Part shown: in pieces, positions 55,568-64,000 of the stretch | Layout of the letters: the number at the start of each line of letters is the position of its first letter | Position numbering within the stretch: position 1 is the stretch's first letter | Assembly: GCA_963752495.1 (NCBI GenBank) | Contig: CAVVYJ010000005.1 | Span: forward strand, 221,055 to 285,054 | DNA from: CAVVYJ01 sp963752495 | Lineage (GTDB): Bacteria; Pseudomonadota; Gammaproteobacteria; Burkholderiales; Methylophilaceae | Reading direction: 5' to 3' | Length of the DNA stretch: 64,000 bases | Translations under genes and position numbers: made by a program | The notes under the pieces: generated by a model | Told to the model about the DNA's origin: nothing | What the model saw: the letters and a program-made list of their open reading frames with translations, nothing else | Database searches by the model: none

Positions 55568-55594
55568 ATGACGGCAAAAAAATCTAAAACTTTA
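55568..55594 (-). promoter_or_regulatory. FliA (sigma-28) promoter of the second flgK copy
   Basis: TAAAGTTT-N11-GCCGTCAT on the minus strand, identical to the first-arm element in sequence and spacing, directly upstream of the second flgK. Confidence 0.85.
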
Positions 55595-55604
55595 ATCCGC
55601 GAGT

Positions 55605-56537
55605 TCAAGCTGACACCTTACGTATGACACTTGCAAGTTTTGCAGCATAATTTGGGTCAGTCGCATAGCCAGAGTTTTGCATTGCACGCGCATACCCACT
55701 CACGTTTTGCAGATTGGACATTACCATTTTGTAGCGTGGACTAGTCTGTATCATGTTCGCAAAATCCTTGAAGGAGTCTGCATAGCTGTCATAAGCGCGA
55801 AACTTTTCAACTCTTTTTTGCTTGACGCCTTTAACATATTCCGTAGTCATGGTTTCAACGACTTTGCCTTTCCACTCTCCGGTTGCCTTAATGCCGAATA
55901 AATTATTGCTTGGTGTGCCATCTTGTGCTTTTATCTCACGTTTCCCCCAGCCACTTTCCAATGCTGCCTGACCTAGCATTAAATGTGCAGGCACACCTGT
56001 GGTGCGGCTAGCAGCCTCGGCATGACGTGACATCCGCTGATGGAATTCGGCACTATTGCCACTTAACTTATCTGACTTACTTGTGCTGTTAAGTGCAGGA
56101 GATACTTCGTTAGAAACCACTCTGTTACTGTTGCTTTTAAGTATTGCAGGAATAAAATCGTTGAGAGGCATGTCGTCAGACTTTGGTGTAGCATCGTTCG
56201 ATACAGCTTGTTCCAGTGTGTTGGTTACTGCATTGCTTACTTTTGTAAGTTGGCGCGTAAGAATCTCAGCTAGTCCAATGCCTTTTGAAGAAAGGCTGCT
56301 ACTTAATTGCTGATCGAGCATGGATGTAAAGGTGCGGCTTTGTTCGCTATCAAAAGAGTTCTCTTTTGGCGTGGCATCGCGCATGCTTTTTAATACCATA
56401 TTTAAAAATACCGACTCAAATTGCTTTGCTACGTCTTTAATAGCTTCTGGCGTATTTTCTTTGGCAGAAACTTTTAGATCATTCAGACTGTTGGCATCAA
56501 AAGCTAATTTTCCTAAATGTTCAGCTGAGTTAATCAT
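55605..56537 (-). CDS. flgJ: FlgJ (second arm)
   Basis: An intact 310-residue copy of the rod-cap hydrolase. It differs from the first arm at one residue that I can see (SNRAVS to SNRVVS). Both the rod-binding domain and the catalytic ALESGWGKREI segment are retained. Confidence 0.95.
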   Translation of the reverse strand: MINSAEHLGKLAFDANSLNDLKVSAKENTPEAIKDVAKQFESVFLNMVLKSMRDATPKENSFDSEQSRTFTSMLDQQLSSSLSSKGIGLAEILTRQLTKVSNAVTNTLEQAVSNDATPKSDDMPLNDFIPAILKSNSNRVVSNEVSPALNSTSKSDKLSGNSAEFHQRMSRHAEAASRTTGVPAHLMLGQAALESGWGKREIKAQDGTPSNNLFGIKATGEWKGKVVETMTTEYVKGVKQKRVEKFRAYDSYADSFKDFANMIQTSPRYKMVMSNLQNVSGYARAMQNSGYATDPNYAAKLASVIRKVSA

Positions 56538-56539
56538 GG

Positions 56540-57692
56540 TTAGATAATCTCCAAATCTGCGTGTAAAGAACCTGCTGCTTTCATAGCTTGTAAAATTGCC
56601 AGTAGATCTTGTGGGCTTGTGCCAATCGCATTGAGTGCTTTTACGACATCTGATAACGATGCGCCGGCAGGTAGCGGGACAACTTTTCCTGGCTCTTTAT
56701 TAATCTCAATTTGCGACACTTCAGCGACAACAGTTTGCCCGCTGGCAAATGGCCCTGGCTGACTAATGACTGGCGCGGAGCTAATGACAACCGATAGATT
56801 GCCGTGAGAGATGGCGCAGCTGTCAAGTTGTACTGATTGATTCATCACTACCGATCCGGTGCGGGCATTTAAAATAATTTTTGCAGTTGTTTGTGCAGGA
56901 GTTACGTTAATAGCTTCAAGCGCTGCCAAGAAACCAACTCGGCTATTATTTGCTGGCGGTTTAACCCGAATCACACGGCCGTCTTGAGCAATCGCAGTAT
57001 TTTGGCCAAAGCGACGGTTAATGGCATCCACAACAATATTTGCAGTAGAAAAGTCGCTATCTTTGAGTTCAAGCATTACATTGTCTGAAAGTCCAATCGA
57101 ACTTGGAAGGCTACGTTCTACAGTTGCGCCATGCAGAAATTCGACCTACACTTAAGTGATTGATTTGTGCTTGGCTCCCATTGGCGGATGCGCCAACGCC
57201 GCCTACTACCAAACTACCCTGAGCCATTGCATAGATCTGACCATCTGCACCTTTAAGAGGTGTCATTAAAAGCGTGCCGCCACGCAAGCTTTTGGCACTC
57301 CCCATGGAGGATACCGTGACATCTAGAGTTTGGCCAGGTTGCGCGAAAGGTGGTAGCGCGCTGGTGACCATGTCAGCGGCAACGTTTTTCATTTTTATAC
57401 TAGTGCCTGGCGGCAAGCTTACACCCATCTGCTGCATCATGCTAATTATACTTTGAATAGTGTATGGGTTATGGTCGCCCGTGCCATCTAAGCCTACTAC
57501 CAAACCATAGCCAATGAGCTGATTACTACGTACCCCTTGAATAGTTGCCAAATCCTTTAGGCGTTCTGCATTTACAGGGGCGCTAAAAGCTATGCTGGCC
57601 ATAAATATCATACTATCCAACAGTAAAATTGCAACGATGGATTCCCAATTATCGCTAGCCAATTTTTTAAGACGTTTGATATGCGCTGTCAT
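56540..57692 (-). pseudogene. flgI: FlgI (second arm), one frameshift
   Basis: The gene is readable in two frames split by one extra base near 57132 (in RISAGATVERS). Differences from the first copy include VAVLLL/VAILLL, ASMAF/ASIAF, GDDNP/GDHNP, STISMMQQL/SIISMMQQM, AATIIT/AADMVT, GQVYA/GQIYA, VILVK/VIRVK and GPFSS/GPFAS, mostly conservative, so this gene is among the more diverged. Confidence 0.92.
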
Positions 57693-57715
57693 GTTAATTT
57701 TAAATTTCTAATAAT

Positions 57716-58444
57716 TTATAAGGGACTAAAGCTTAAGAAAAAGCGTGCCAAGATAGAGGCGATCTGTGCGCCATCGATTTTGCTGTTGGTTCTATACTCA
57801 ATCCTTGCATCAGCCACTTTGGTCGATGTAACAACATTGCCTAAAGTGATGGTGTCTGGATTAACTACGCCTGAAAAACGTACGAACTCAGTGCCTTTAT
57901 CTAATGAGACTTGCTTCTCGCCGCTTACAACAAGATTGCCGTTTTCTAGCACATCTACCACAGTCACAGTAATCGAACCGTTAAAGTTATTGCTGTTGTT
58001 GCCTGCTGCTTTATCTTCATTTTTAATCGAAGAGTCCGCCGTAATGGCAATACCTTCTTTGATAATGTCGATAGGTAGACCGACAGGAACAGAAGCAGAA
58101 GCATCTACAGAGCCTGTTTTGCTGCCAGAACTGCCACCTGCTTTTGTTACAGAAGTATTTTCTACAATATTGATGGTCATGATGTCACCTATCATGCGCG
58201 CACGACGATCTTCAAATAATGGTTTATAGGCTGCTGCATTATAAATTGCCCCGTTTTTCATTGCGGATTTCGATATCGCTTGAGGTTTGGCTGTCATTGG
58301 AGTTTTAACAATCGTGTCAGGGGTGATCGAACATGCACTTAAAAGCAATGCCAAAAAAAGCATTGCGCAAAAGTTGTTGCGCGATAAATTAACTGTACTT
58401 TTGTGATTTAAGTTAAACATTGATGTGGCCTTTGTTGTTCTCAT
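57716..58444 (-). CDS. flgH: FlgH (second arm)
   Basis: An intact 242-residue copy. The mature lipoprotein is identical as far as I can read. The signal peptide differs strongly: SRNNFCAMLFLALLLSAC here against SLNKLCAMAFFVSLLSAC in the first arm. Despite this it keeps a hydrophobic core and the lipobox Cys. Confidence 0.94.
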   Translation of the reverse strand: MRTTKATSMFNLNHKSTVNLSRNNFCAMLFLALLLSACSITPDTIVKTPMTAKPQAISKSAMKNGAIYNAAAYKPLFEDRRARMIGDIMTINIVENTSVTKAGGSSGSKTGSVDASASVPVGLPIDIIKEGIAITADSSIKNEDKAAGNNSNNFNGSITVTVVDVLENGNLVVSGEKQVSLDKGTEFVRFSGVVNPDTITLGNVVTSTKVADARIEYRTNSKIDGAQIASILARFFLSFSPL

Positions 58445-58448
58445 TTAT

Positions 58449-59231
58449 TTACATTTGTGCTAGTTTTTGCAGCATTTGATCTGAGGTTGTAATAGCTTTG
58501 CTATTGATCTCGTATGCGCGTTGCGTTTGAATCATATTGACTAATTCTTCCACCACATTCACGTTGGATGTTTCTACATAGCCTTGTGATAAAACACCTG
58601 ATCCACTGGCGCCAGGTGTAACGGTATTGGCATTGCCTGATGCTGTTGTTTCGACGAATAAATTCTCACCTTTGCCCAGTAAGCCAGCTGGATTAATAAA
58701 GGTAGCGAGCTGTATGTTTCCAACTTGTGTGCTGCCAGCACTTCCTGCTTGCGTCACTGATACTGTGCCGTCACGACCAATGGTCATGCTGGTTGCATCA
58801 GCGGGTATTGTGATTGCAGGTTGAATTGGAAAGCCGCTTGCCGTGACAAGCTGACCTTGACTGTCCACCTGAAATGAGCCATCGCGAGTATAGGCGGTTG
58901 TGCCATCTGGCATCAAAACTTGAAAGAAGCCCGCACCTTGTATCGCTACATCTTTATCGTTAGTAGTTTGCTGTAAATTACCTTGACTAAAATTCCGTTC
59001 AGTTGAAACAGGTCTAACGCCTGTACCTAACTGTAAACCAGTAGGCAATTGGGTTTGTTGTGAGGATTGTGCGCCAGGCTGGCGAATATTTTGATAGAGT
59101 AAATCCTCAAATACTGCACGCGAACGTTTAAAACCATTGGTGCTGACGTTTGCCAAGTTATTAGCAATCACGTCCATTTGCGTTTGCTGAGCATCTAAGC
59201 CAGTTTTAGAAATCCATAATGAGCGAATCAT
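58449..59231 (-). CDS. flgG: FlgG (second arm), intact copy
   Basis: A full 260-residue distal rod protein. It supplies the uninterrupted version of the gene that is frameshifted near 41168 in the first arm: GNANTVTPGASGSGVLSQGYVETSNVNVVEEL is continuous here. No residue differences are apparent elsewhere. Confidence 0.95.
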   Translation of the reverse strand: MIRSLWISKTGLDAQQTQMDVIANNLANVSTNGFKRSRAVFEDLLYQNIRQPGAQSSQQTQLPTGLQLGTGVRPVSTERNFSQGNLQQTTNDKDVAIQGAGFFQVLMPDGTTAYTRDGSFQVDSQGQLVTASGFPIQPAITIPADATSMTIGRDGTVSVTQAGSAGSTQVGNIQLATFINPAGLLGKGENLFVETTASGNANTVTPGASGSGVLSQGYVETSNVNVVEELVNMIQTQRAYEINSKAITTSDQMLQKLAQM

Positions 59232-59302
59232 TTTGTGTGCCTTTCAAGTTTGGCCACATTTGGCCGATATAAGCGTTAGGGTTAATGCTAACGTATATCT
59301 AA

Positions 59303-60043
59303 TCAAGTTAAATTGAGGATTTGACTGGCTTTATTGGCGTTATTCTCTGCACTTTGAATCAGTTTCATTTGCGTTTCAAATTGACGCGCTAAACTAATCA
59401 TAGTGACCATTGCGTCTACCACATTAACGTTGCTGCCTTCTAGTGCGCCGCTGACAAGGCTTACGTCAGCATCGGCTTCTGCAGGTCTGCCATCTTTTGT
59501 GCCGAATAGACCATCTTCATTTCGTATCAGGTTGTTTTCGTCTGGATTAACAAGCTTGATACGACCCAGTATGTTGGATGGGCCGGGTGTAGCGCCATTG
59601 TTCACTGTTGATACTGTGCCGTCTTTTGCAATGCTGACTGTGACATCAGGCGGAACGCTGATTGGCCCACCATCTCCCATCACATTCAAGCCATTAGCAG
59701 TTTGTAATACCCCATTCTCATTAATTTTGAGTGATCCGTTACGTGTATAACCTTCTGATCCATCAGCGCGTTGCACAGCAAACCAACCCTGCCCTTGAAC
59801 AGCAATATCCAAATCGCGATTTGTGCTTTGAATCGGACCAGGCCTAAAGTCCGAACCTACAGTAGAATCAATCACAAAAGCGCGTGTAGGTAAGCCTTCA
59901 CTTACAACAGGGACCGCTCTAAATGAGTCGACCTGTGCTCTAAAGCCAGTTGATGTTGCATTAGCTAAGTTATGCGAATTAGTTGCTTGCTGATCGAGTA
60001 TGTGCTTTGCCCCAGTCATCGCGGTGTAAATTAGGCGGTCCAT
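59303..60043 (-). CDS. flgF: FlgF (second arm)
   Basis: An intact 246-residue copy. Differences from the first arm are TATGLN/TANGLN, PDQNN/PDENN, GRPVEA/GRPAEA and ADVNIV/ADVSLV, with several synonymous third-position changes between them. This stretch is a good example of codon-structured divergence between the arms. Confidence 0.95.
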   Translation of the reverse strand: MDRLIYTAMTGAKHILDQQATNSHNLANATSTGFRAQVDSFRAVPVVSEGLPTRAFVIDSTVGSDFRPGPIQSTNRDLDIAVQGQGWFAVQRADGSEGYTRNGSLKINENGVLQTANGLNVMGDGGPISVPPDVTVSIAKDGTVSTVNNGATPGPSNILGRIKLVNPDENNLIRNEDGLFGTKDGRPAEADADVSLVSGALEGSNVNVVDAMVTMISLARQFETQMKLIQSAENNANKASQILNLT

Positions 60044-60084
60044 AGCATCTCCATATCAGGCTAAGAATAATTAATCTCAAGTAA

Positions 60085-61308
60085 CTAACGTAAGTTAACC
60101 AAAGTTTGCAATACCTGGTCTTGCGTTTTAATTGTTTGCGCATTGGCTTGGTACACACGTTGTGCGGTAATCATATTAACGAGTTCGGCAGTGAGGTCCA
60201 CGTTAGAGTCTTCGGTAGCAGATGCTTGCAGAACACCTAGGCTACCAGTATCAGGCGTTGATACGAGTGGTGGTCCTGATGTTGAACTTTCGCTCCATGC
60301 GTTACCACCAAGTTGTTGCAAACCGTTTGGATTTGAAAAGTTTGCTAGTACTACTTGACCTAAGATTTGTGATTGACCATTGGTGTAGCGGCCGACAATT
60401 TGTCCGTCTTTGCCCACGTTAAAGCCCGCCAAGTGGCCAGAAGTGTAACCGTCTTGGGTTAAAGTGTTTACACTAAATGCAGAACCAAACTGTGTGCTTT
60501 GGGAATAATCTAAAGTGATGGCTTGCGGTGATGTGGCGCCAGTTGTTGGAGCAAATGATATCGATGGTGTAGCAGGTGCAATAGTTGGTGCAACACCGGT
60601 ACCGCTGAATGTCATAACAGCGCTTGGTGCAGGCAACACCGTTGTTGACACGCCGTCAACGGTATTAAAGACATCCCAAGTGCCTGCACCTGTTTTTACA
60701 AAAAAGTTTTGTAATGTATGCGGATTTCCCAAGCTATCGTATACCGTAACAGCAGTTGAGTTGTGGTATGTTGAAGGGTCATTAGGATTAAAGCCCGCAG
60801 CTGTGAGCGCAGTTTTTGTGGAGTCCAGATTAAATAACCCTGTAATTTCAGTGCTTGCAAGTGGAGTTAAGTCTGCTGTATTGATGTTGAGCTCTAATGG
60901 TGCCCCTGTTGACAGTGTTCCAGAAGTTGCAGGAAACCCTGTTAAACGCTTGCCTTGCGCATCTACAATGTATCCTGCTTTGTCCATTTGAAACTGTCCG
61001 TTGCGTGAGTACGTGATTGCCCCGTTATTACTCATGCGGAAAAAACCGCCGCCATTGATGGCAATATCCATCGAGTTGTTGGTGCTGGTGATGTTACCTT
61101 GTGTAAATTGCTGTGCAACGGTAGATATTTTTGTACCAATCCCGATTTGTGATGCGCCGGTACCAGTGAGTGAGTTCGCATATACATCCGAGAATTCTGC
61201 GCGAGATTGCTTAAATCCTACTGTACTTGAGTTGGCAACGTTGTTACCAATTACCTCTAAATTTTTTGATGCGGCATTTAAGCCACTTAGTCCTTGTTGA
61301 AAGCTCAT
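60085..61308 (-). CDS. flgE: FlgE (second arm), intact copy
   Basis: The complete 407-residue hook protein. It runs MSFQQGLSGLNAASKNLEVIG... through GGGFFRMSNNGAITYSRNGQF to QDQVLQTLVNLR without interruption, showing that the first-arm frameshift near 38748 is not ancestral. The protein otherwise matches the first arm. Confidence 0.95.
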   Translation of the reverse strand: MSFQQGLSGLNAASKNLEVIGNNVANSSTVGFKQSRAEFSDVYANSLTGTGASQIGIGTKISTVAQQFTQGNITSTNNSMDIAINGGGFFRMSNNGAITYSRNGQFQMDKAGYIVDAQGKRLTGFPATSGTLSTGAPLELNINTADLTPLASTEITGLFNLDSTKTALTAAGFNPNDPSTYHNSTAVTVYDSLGNPHTLQNFFVKTGAGTWDVFNTVDGVSTTVLPAPSAVMTFSGTGVAPTIAPATPSISFAPTTGATSPQAITLDYSQSTQFGSAFSVNTLTQDGYTSGHLAGFNVGKDGQIVGRYTNGQSQILGQVVLANFSNPNGLQQLGGNAWSESSTSGPPLVSTPDTGSLGVLQASATEDSNVDLTAELVNMITAQRVYQANAQTIKTQDQVLQTLVNLR

Positions 61309-61336
61309 TGTGTTCTCCTAATTGATAAATACAAAG

Positions 61337-62012
61337 TTAAAATATTTGTTTCAAGTCGTTGGTAGTAACTGCGCTGGCATTGCTCAAATTGAGCTTCACA
61401 CCAGTTGCGCCACTAGTAATACTGTTGATTTTTTCTAGGCTTAATGTGTTCACCGTAGCTGATTCGCCACCTGTCGTAGCACTTACAGTAAATTTGTAAT
61501 CGCCACTTGCGGCACGCGTGCCAGTGTCGCTATATCCATCCCAGCTTAAGGGGATAATGCCTTCATTTTGCTTGCCCAGAGATATTTGGCGCAGTGGGTT
61601 GCCGGCTGAATCGCTAATCGTAACGGTCAAGTTGTCGGTGCTCGCAGGCAACTCAACGCCAAAATAGCCAGCGCTACCATCAAAGTGTATTTCACTACCT
61701 GATACCAAAACGTCATGGCCGATGAGGCTGGAAGCTTGCAATGATTGGCTCGCTTGCGCGTTGCTCATCATGGTTTCTAGGGTGTTATTGAGCTTGTTAA
61801 TGCCAGTGACTGTGGAAAGCTGCGCGAGTTGGCTTGTTACCTGTGCGTTATCCAAAGGATTTAGCGGGTCTTGATTTTTCATCTGTGTAACGAGCAAAGT
61901 CATAAAACGATCTTGCGCTTCATCTGTAGCGGTTTTGGCGTATTTTAACGCCATTTACGCTATCAAGTAGGCTTTGCGAAACTTGGTTGTTACTTGTTAC
62001 TGTTGTCATCAT
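61337..62012 (-). pseudogene. flgD: FlgD (second arm), N-terminal frameshift
   Basis: The start MMTTVTSNNQVSQSLLDSVNGVK reads from 62012. A two-base loss near 61945 (GTTAAAATACGCC, against GTTAAGAATAGCGCC) breaks the frame before TATDEAQDRFMTLL. The rest is intact to the stop. One residue change is seen (TSSATG to TSGATG). Confidence 0.9.
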
Positions 62013-62039
62013 GTTTCCTTTATGTCGGACTTAATTAGT

Positions 62040-62447
62040 TTAGTTTTGACCAATGGTGAGAGTTTTTAAGAGCATGGTTTTGGCTGCATTCATGGTTTCA
62101 ACATTGTTTTGATAAGCCCGCGAAGCTGAAATCATGTTCACCATCTCTTCAGTTACATTGACGTTTGGCATCGTCACATAGCCTTTATCATTGGCTAGCG
62201 GGTGCTTTGGGTCGTACACGACTTTTGGCGGTGATGGATCTTCAATAATTTGCTTAACTTTTACACCGCTCGCATCAGGTGAGTTGCTGGGTATCGCGCT
62301 GAATACCACTTGCTTGGCTTTATAAGGCTTGCCATTGGCGCTTGTTGCACTATCTGCATTGGCAAGGTTACTTGCTACGGCATTCAGACGTTGCGATTGT
62401 GCACTCATTGCAGAACCGGAAATATTGAATACATTAAATAAGGACAT
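62040..62447 (-). CDS. flgC: FlgC (second arm)
   Basis: An intact 135-residue proximal rod protein with one visible residue difference (HPLADDKG to HPLANDKG). The ATG follows AGGAG as in the first copy. Confidence 0.95.
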   Translation of the reverse strand: MSLFNVFNISGSAMSAQSQRLNAVASNLANADSATSANGKPYKAKQVVFSAIPSNSPDASGVKVKQIIEDPSPPKVVYDPKHPLANDKGYVTMPNVNVTEEMVNMISASRAYQNNVETMNAAKTMLLKTLTIGQN

Positions 62448-62474
62448 TTCTTTCTCCTAGTTGCCCAGTGCTGA

Positions 62475-62890
62475 TTACTGACCTTGTATTGCACTTAGCA
62501 AGGTCTTAAGTTTGCCACTAATCATGGTTAAGCTTGCTTCATAGCGAATAGCGTTATCAGCAAACTGATTGCGTTCAACATCCATATCTACCGTATTGCC
62601 GTCAACGCTACCTTGAATAATGGGGCGAAATAGAGGCTGCCAGGGCGACCGCTTGGCGTAGTTGACGCTACGCCATCAAGGTGACCGGCGGAAGTTTTGG
62701 TTGTGTTAAATGTGCCCTCTGGCACACCAGCCATTGCACTTTGCATGGCCGTTTTAAAATCAATATCGCGTGCTTTGTAGTTGGGCGTGTCGGCATTGGC
62801 GATGTTTGCAGCGATAATTTCCTGGCGCTTGCCGCGCAACCTTAATGCTTCCTGATGAAAGCCCAAGGCTGAATCTAATTGGTTTAACAT
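62475..62890 (-). pseudogene. flgB: FlgB (second arm), one frameshift
   Basis: It reads MLNQLDSALGFHQEALRLRG normally but loses one base near 62638 (GGCAGCCTC, against GGCGAGCCGC), after SGRPG. The C-terminal helix is readable in another frame to the stop at 62475. Residue changes are DFKAAM/DFKTAM and PEGAFN/PEGTFN. Confidence 0.9.
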
Positions 62891-63111
62891 GTTCTTTTCC
62901 TTTCAAAACCACCATTTCAGGTCGGTTAAACTAGCAGTTAAAGAAATTAATCTTTTTGCCGTTATTGCATATGAGAGCAATTCTAGAACTAATAAATAAG
63001 CTTCAATTGGTGAAGTAAAAGGATAAAACATGTCCTTTTCTAAGCTTTGTATTGTGCGCATTTCCGTAGAATGCCTATTAAGACATAAAGGTAATTTTTA
63101 CGGAGTCCGGC

Positions 63112-63861
63112 ATGCACACAGGCAATAATGTTGTTAAATCATCCCCAAAACTAATTAGTGTTTTGTTTGGCGGGTTGTTTCTTGCTACTACTGGCTTTTG
63201 TGGCGTCGCTTCTGCAGCAAGCGCAGAGAATTTCGTCAGGCAGGATTTAACTTTGATTAAAAATAAGATTGAAGATTTTTTAGTAACACAAACTACAGGT
63301 TATCCGGGTAAAGTCACCGTAACGGCGAATGCAGTTGATCCTAATTTAAAACTGGCGGAGTGTGCGGCGCTTGAAGTTTTTTTACCGCCCGGAAGTCGCG
63401 CATGGGGCAGAACCAGCGTAGGCGTGCGTTGTAACGCGCCAACAATTTGGACAATATATGCCCAAGCAAAAGTGAGTGTAAAAGCACAGTACTTGGCTGC
63501 AGCCACCACGTTGGCGCAAGGGCATGTAATGACAAGTCAGGATATCGTGACGCAAGAGGGCGATCTGACGCAATTGCCAGCGGGTGTATTTACAGATGCT
63601 GGACAGGTGATTGGTCGCACAGTTAGTATGTCGATGACTGCGGGTAGCGTGTTACGGCAGGAAACCTTAAAGCAGGCATTGGTGATACAACAGGGTCAAG
63701 CTGTGTTGCTAACCTCAACTGGAAAAGGGTTTACGGTTGCTGCAGAGGGCAAAGCGCTTAAGAATGCAAATGAAGGCCAGGTAGTGCAAGTTAAGGTTGA
63801 AAGCGGTCAAGTAGTTAGTGGAATTGCGCGCGCTGGTGGCAAAGTAGAAGTGACTTTTTAG
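63112..63861 (+). CDS. flgA: FlgA (second arm)
   Basis: An intact 249-residue chaperone. Differences from the first arm are FLAAT/FLATT in the signal peptide and AATAL/AATTL, IVMQEGDLAQLPT/IVTQEGDLTQLPA in the mature part. It is divergent from the second flgB, mirroring the first arm. Confidence 0.95.
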   Translation: MHTGNNVVKSSPKLISVLFGGLFLATTGFCGVASAASAENFVRQDLTLIKNKIEDFLVTQTTGYPGKVTVTANAVDPNLKLAECAALEVFLPPGSRAWGRTSVGVRCNAPTIWTIYAQAKVSVKAQYLAAATTLAQGHVMTSQDIVTQEGDLTQLPAGVFTDAGQVIGRTVSMSMTAGSVLRQETLKQALVIQQGQAVLLTSTGKGFTVAAEGKALKNANEGQVVQVKVESGQVVSGIARAGGKVEVTF

Positions 63862-63879
63862 CTTAATTCAAAAAAAGAT

Positions 63880-63906
63880 TAAAGTTCGCTTAAATGATGC
63901 CGTTAT
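63880..63906 (+). promoter_or_regulatory. FliA (sigma-28) promoter of the second flgM copy
   Basis: TAAAGTTC-N11-GCCGTTAT on the plus strand, identical in bases and spacing to the first-arm flgM promoter, 57 bases before the flgM ATG. Confidence 0.85.
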
Positions 63907-63963
63907 GTACACATGTAGAAGTCTAATAAGTACGCAATTTAAGGATGCAAAAAGGAAACAACC

Positions 63964-64000
63964 ATGAAAATTAATGACTTAGTTAAAAAATCAGTAGGTT
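63964..64000 (+). CDS. flgM: FlgM, first codons only (second arm, runs off the window)
   Basis: The first 12 codons (MKINDLVKKSVG) are identical to the first-arm flgM, and the gene is cut by the window edge. Its presence shows the inverted repeat continues beyond the window. Confidence 0.88.
   Translation, partial: MKINDLVKKSVG

Larger units (their letters stand above)
49910..64000. repeat. Second arm of the giant inverted repeat
   Basis: This arm holds fliM', fliN, fliO, fliP, fliQ and fliR on the plus strand, flgL through flgB on the minus strand, then flgA and the first 37 bases of flgM on the plus strand, mirroring the first arm gene for gene. It differs by scattered, mostly synonymous substitutions and by more indels, and it runs off the window's end. 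Confidence 0.95.

Noticed and set aside
35786..64000. Mobile element or conjugative system as the cause of the inverted repeat
   Set aside because: No transposase, integrase, tRNA-linked att site or flanking direct repeats occur at the centre.
1..64000. CRISPR array, prophage, toxin-antitoxin or other defence genes
   Set aside because: No regularly spaced repeats and no such gene families were found; the window is metabolic and flagellar throughout.

Overview
This window looks like a stretch of a betaproteobacterial chromosome, most plausibly a methylotroph of the Methylophilaceae (Methylotenera-like). The clues are moderate GC, FlhDC flagellar control combined with FlhF/FlhG and a MotC/MotD-type second stator, a TorF-type porin, and an amine-nitrogen cluster. 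The assignment is by gene content only. Single-base frameshifts interrupt many otherwise conserved genes, which is typical of long-read assembly with residual indels.

Layout. 1-9473 (+) is an amine / amino-alcohol nitrogen cluster: the end of a glutamine-synthetase-like gamma-glutamyl-amine ligase, a class III aminotransferase, an APC permease, an EutA reactivase, a fused EutB-EutC ammonia-lyase paralogue, and then a canonical EutB and EutC. No microcompartment shell genes are present. 9477-12437 holds two tandem NtrC-like boxes, a frameshifted TorF porin, a frameshifted PatD-like aldehyde dehydrogenase and tRNA-Arg(ACG). 12662-20236 holds a GspE/PilB-type ATPase with four MshEN-like c-di-GMP-binding motifs and a large, heavily frameshifted MASE1-PAS-GAF-GGDEF-EAL protein.

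20244-49909 is a flagellar region: motBA, a membrane methyltransferase and flhDC on the minus strand; then flhB-flhA-flhF-flhG-fliA-motC-motD on the plus strand; a GAF-PAS-GGDEF-EAL gene; flgN-flgM-flgA (minus); flgBCDEFGHIJKL (plus); and fliRQPON plus the 3' end of fliM (minus). FlhDC would activate middle genes and FliA the late ones. Good FliA (sigma-28) promoters precede flgM and flgK. FlgM restrains FliA until hook completion.

At 49909/49910, inside fliM, the sequence turns back on itself with no spacer. 49910-64000 is an inverted second copy of about 14.1 kb running fliM', N, O, P, Q, R, flgL...flgB, flgA and into flgM. The copies are not identical. In the stretches I aligned by hand, differences are mostly synonymous or conservative, so they look like two related haplotypes rather than one molecule read twice. 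Frameshifts also fall at different places in the two copies. The likeliest explanation is a fold-back assembly chimera joining two co-occurring strains; a genuine diverged inverted duplication is the alternative.

The most interesting biological points are the EutBC fusion that has lost the equivalent of the substrate-amine-binding Asp362, the FlhG that keeps its FlhF-activating helix but lacks a Walker A motif, and the fourfold MshEN repeat in the GspE-like ATPase.
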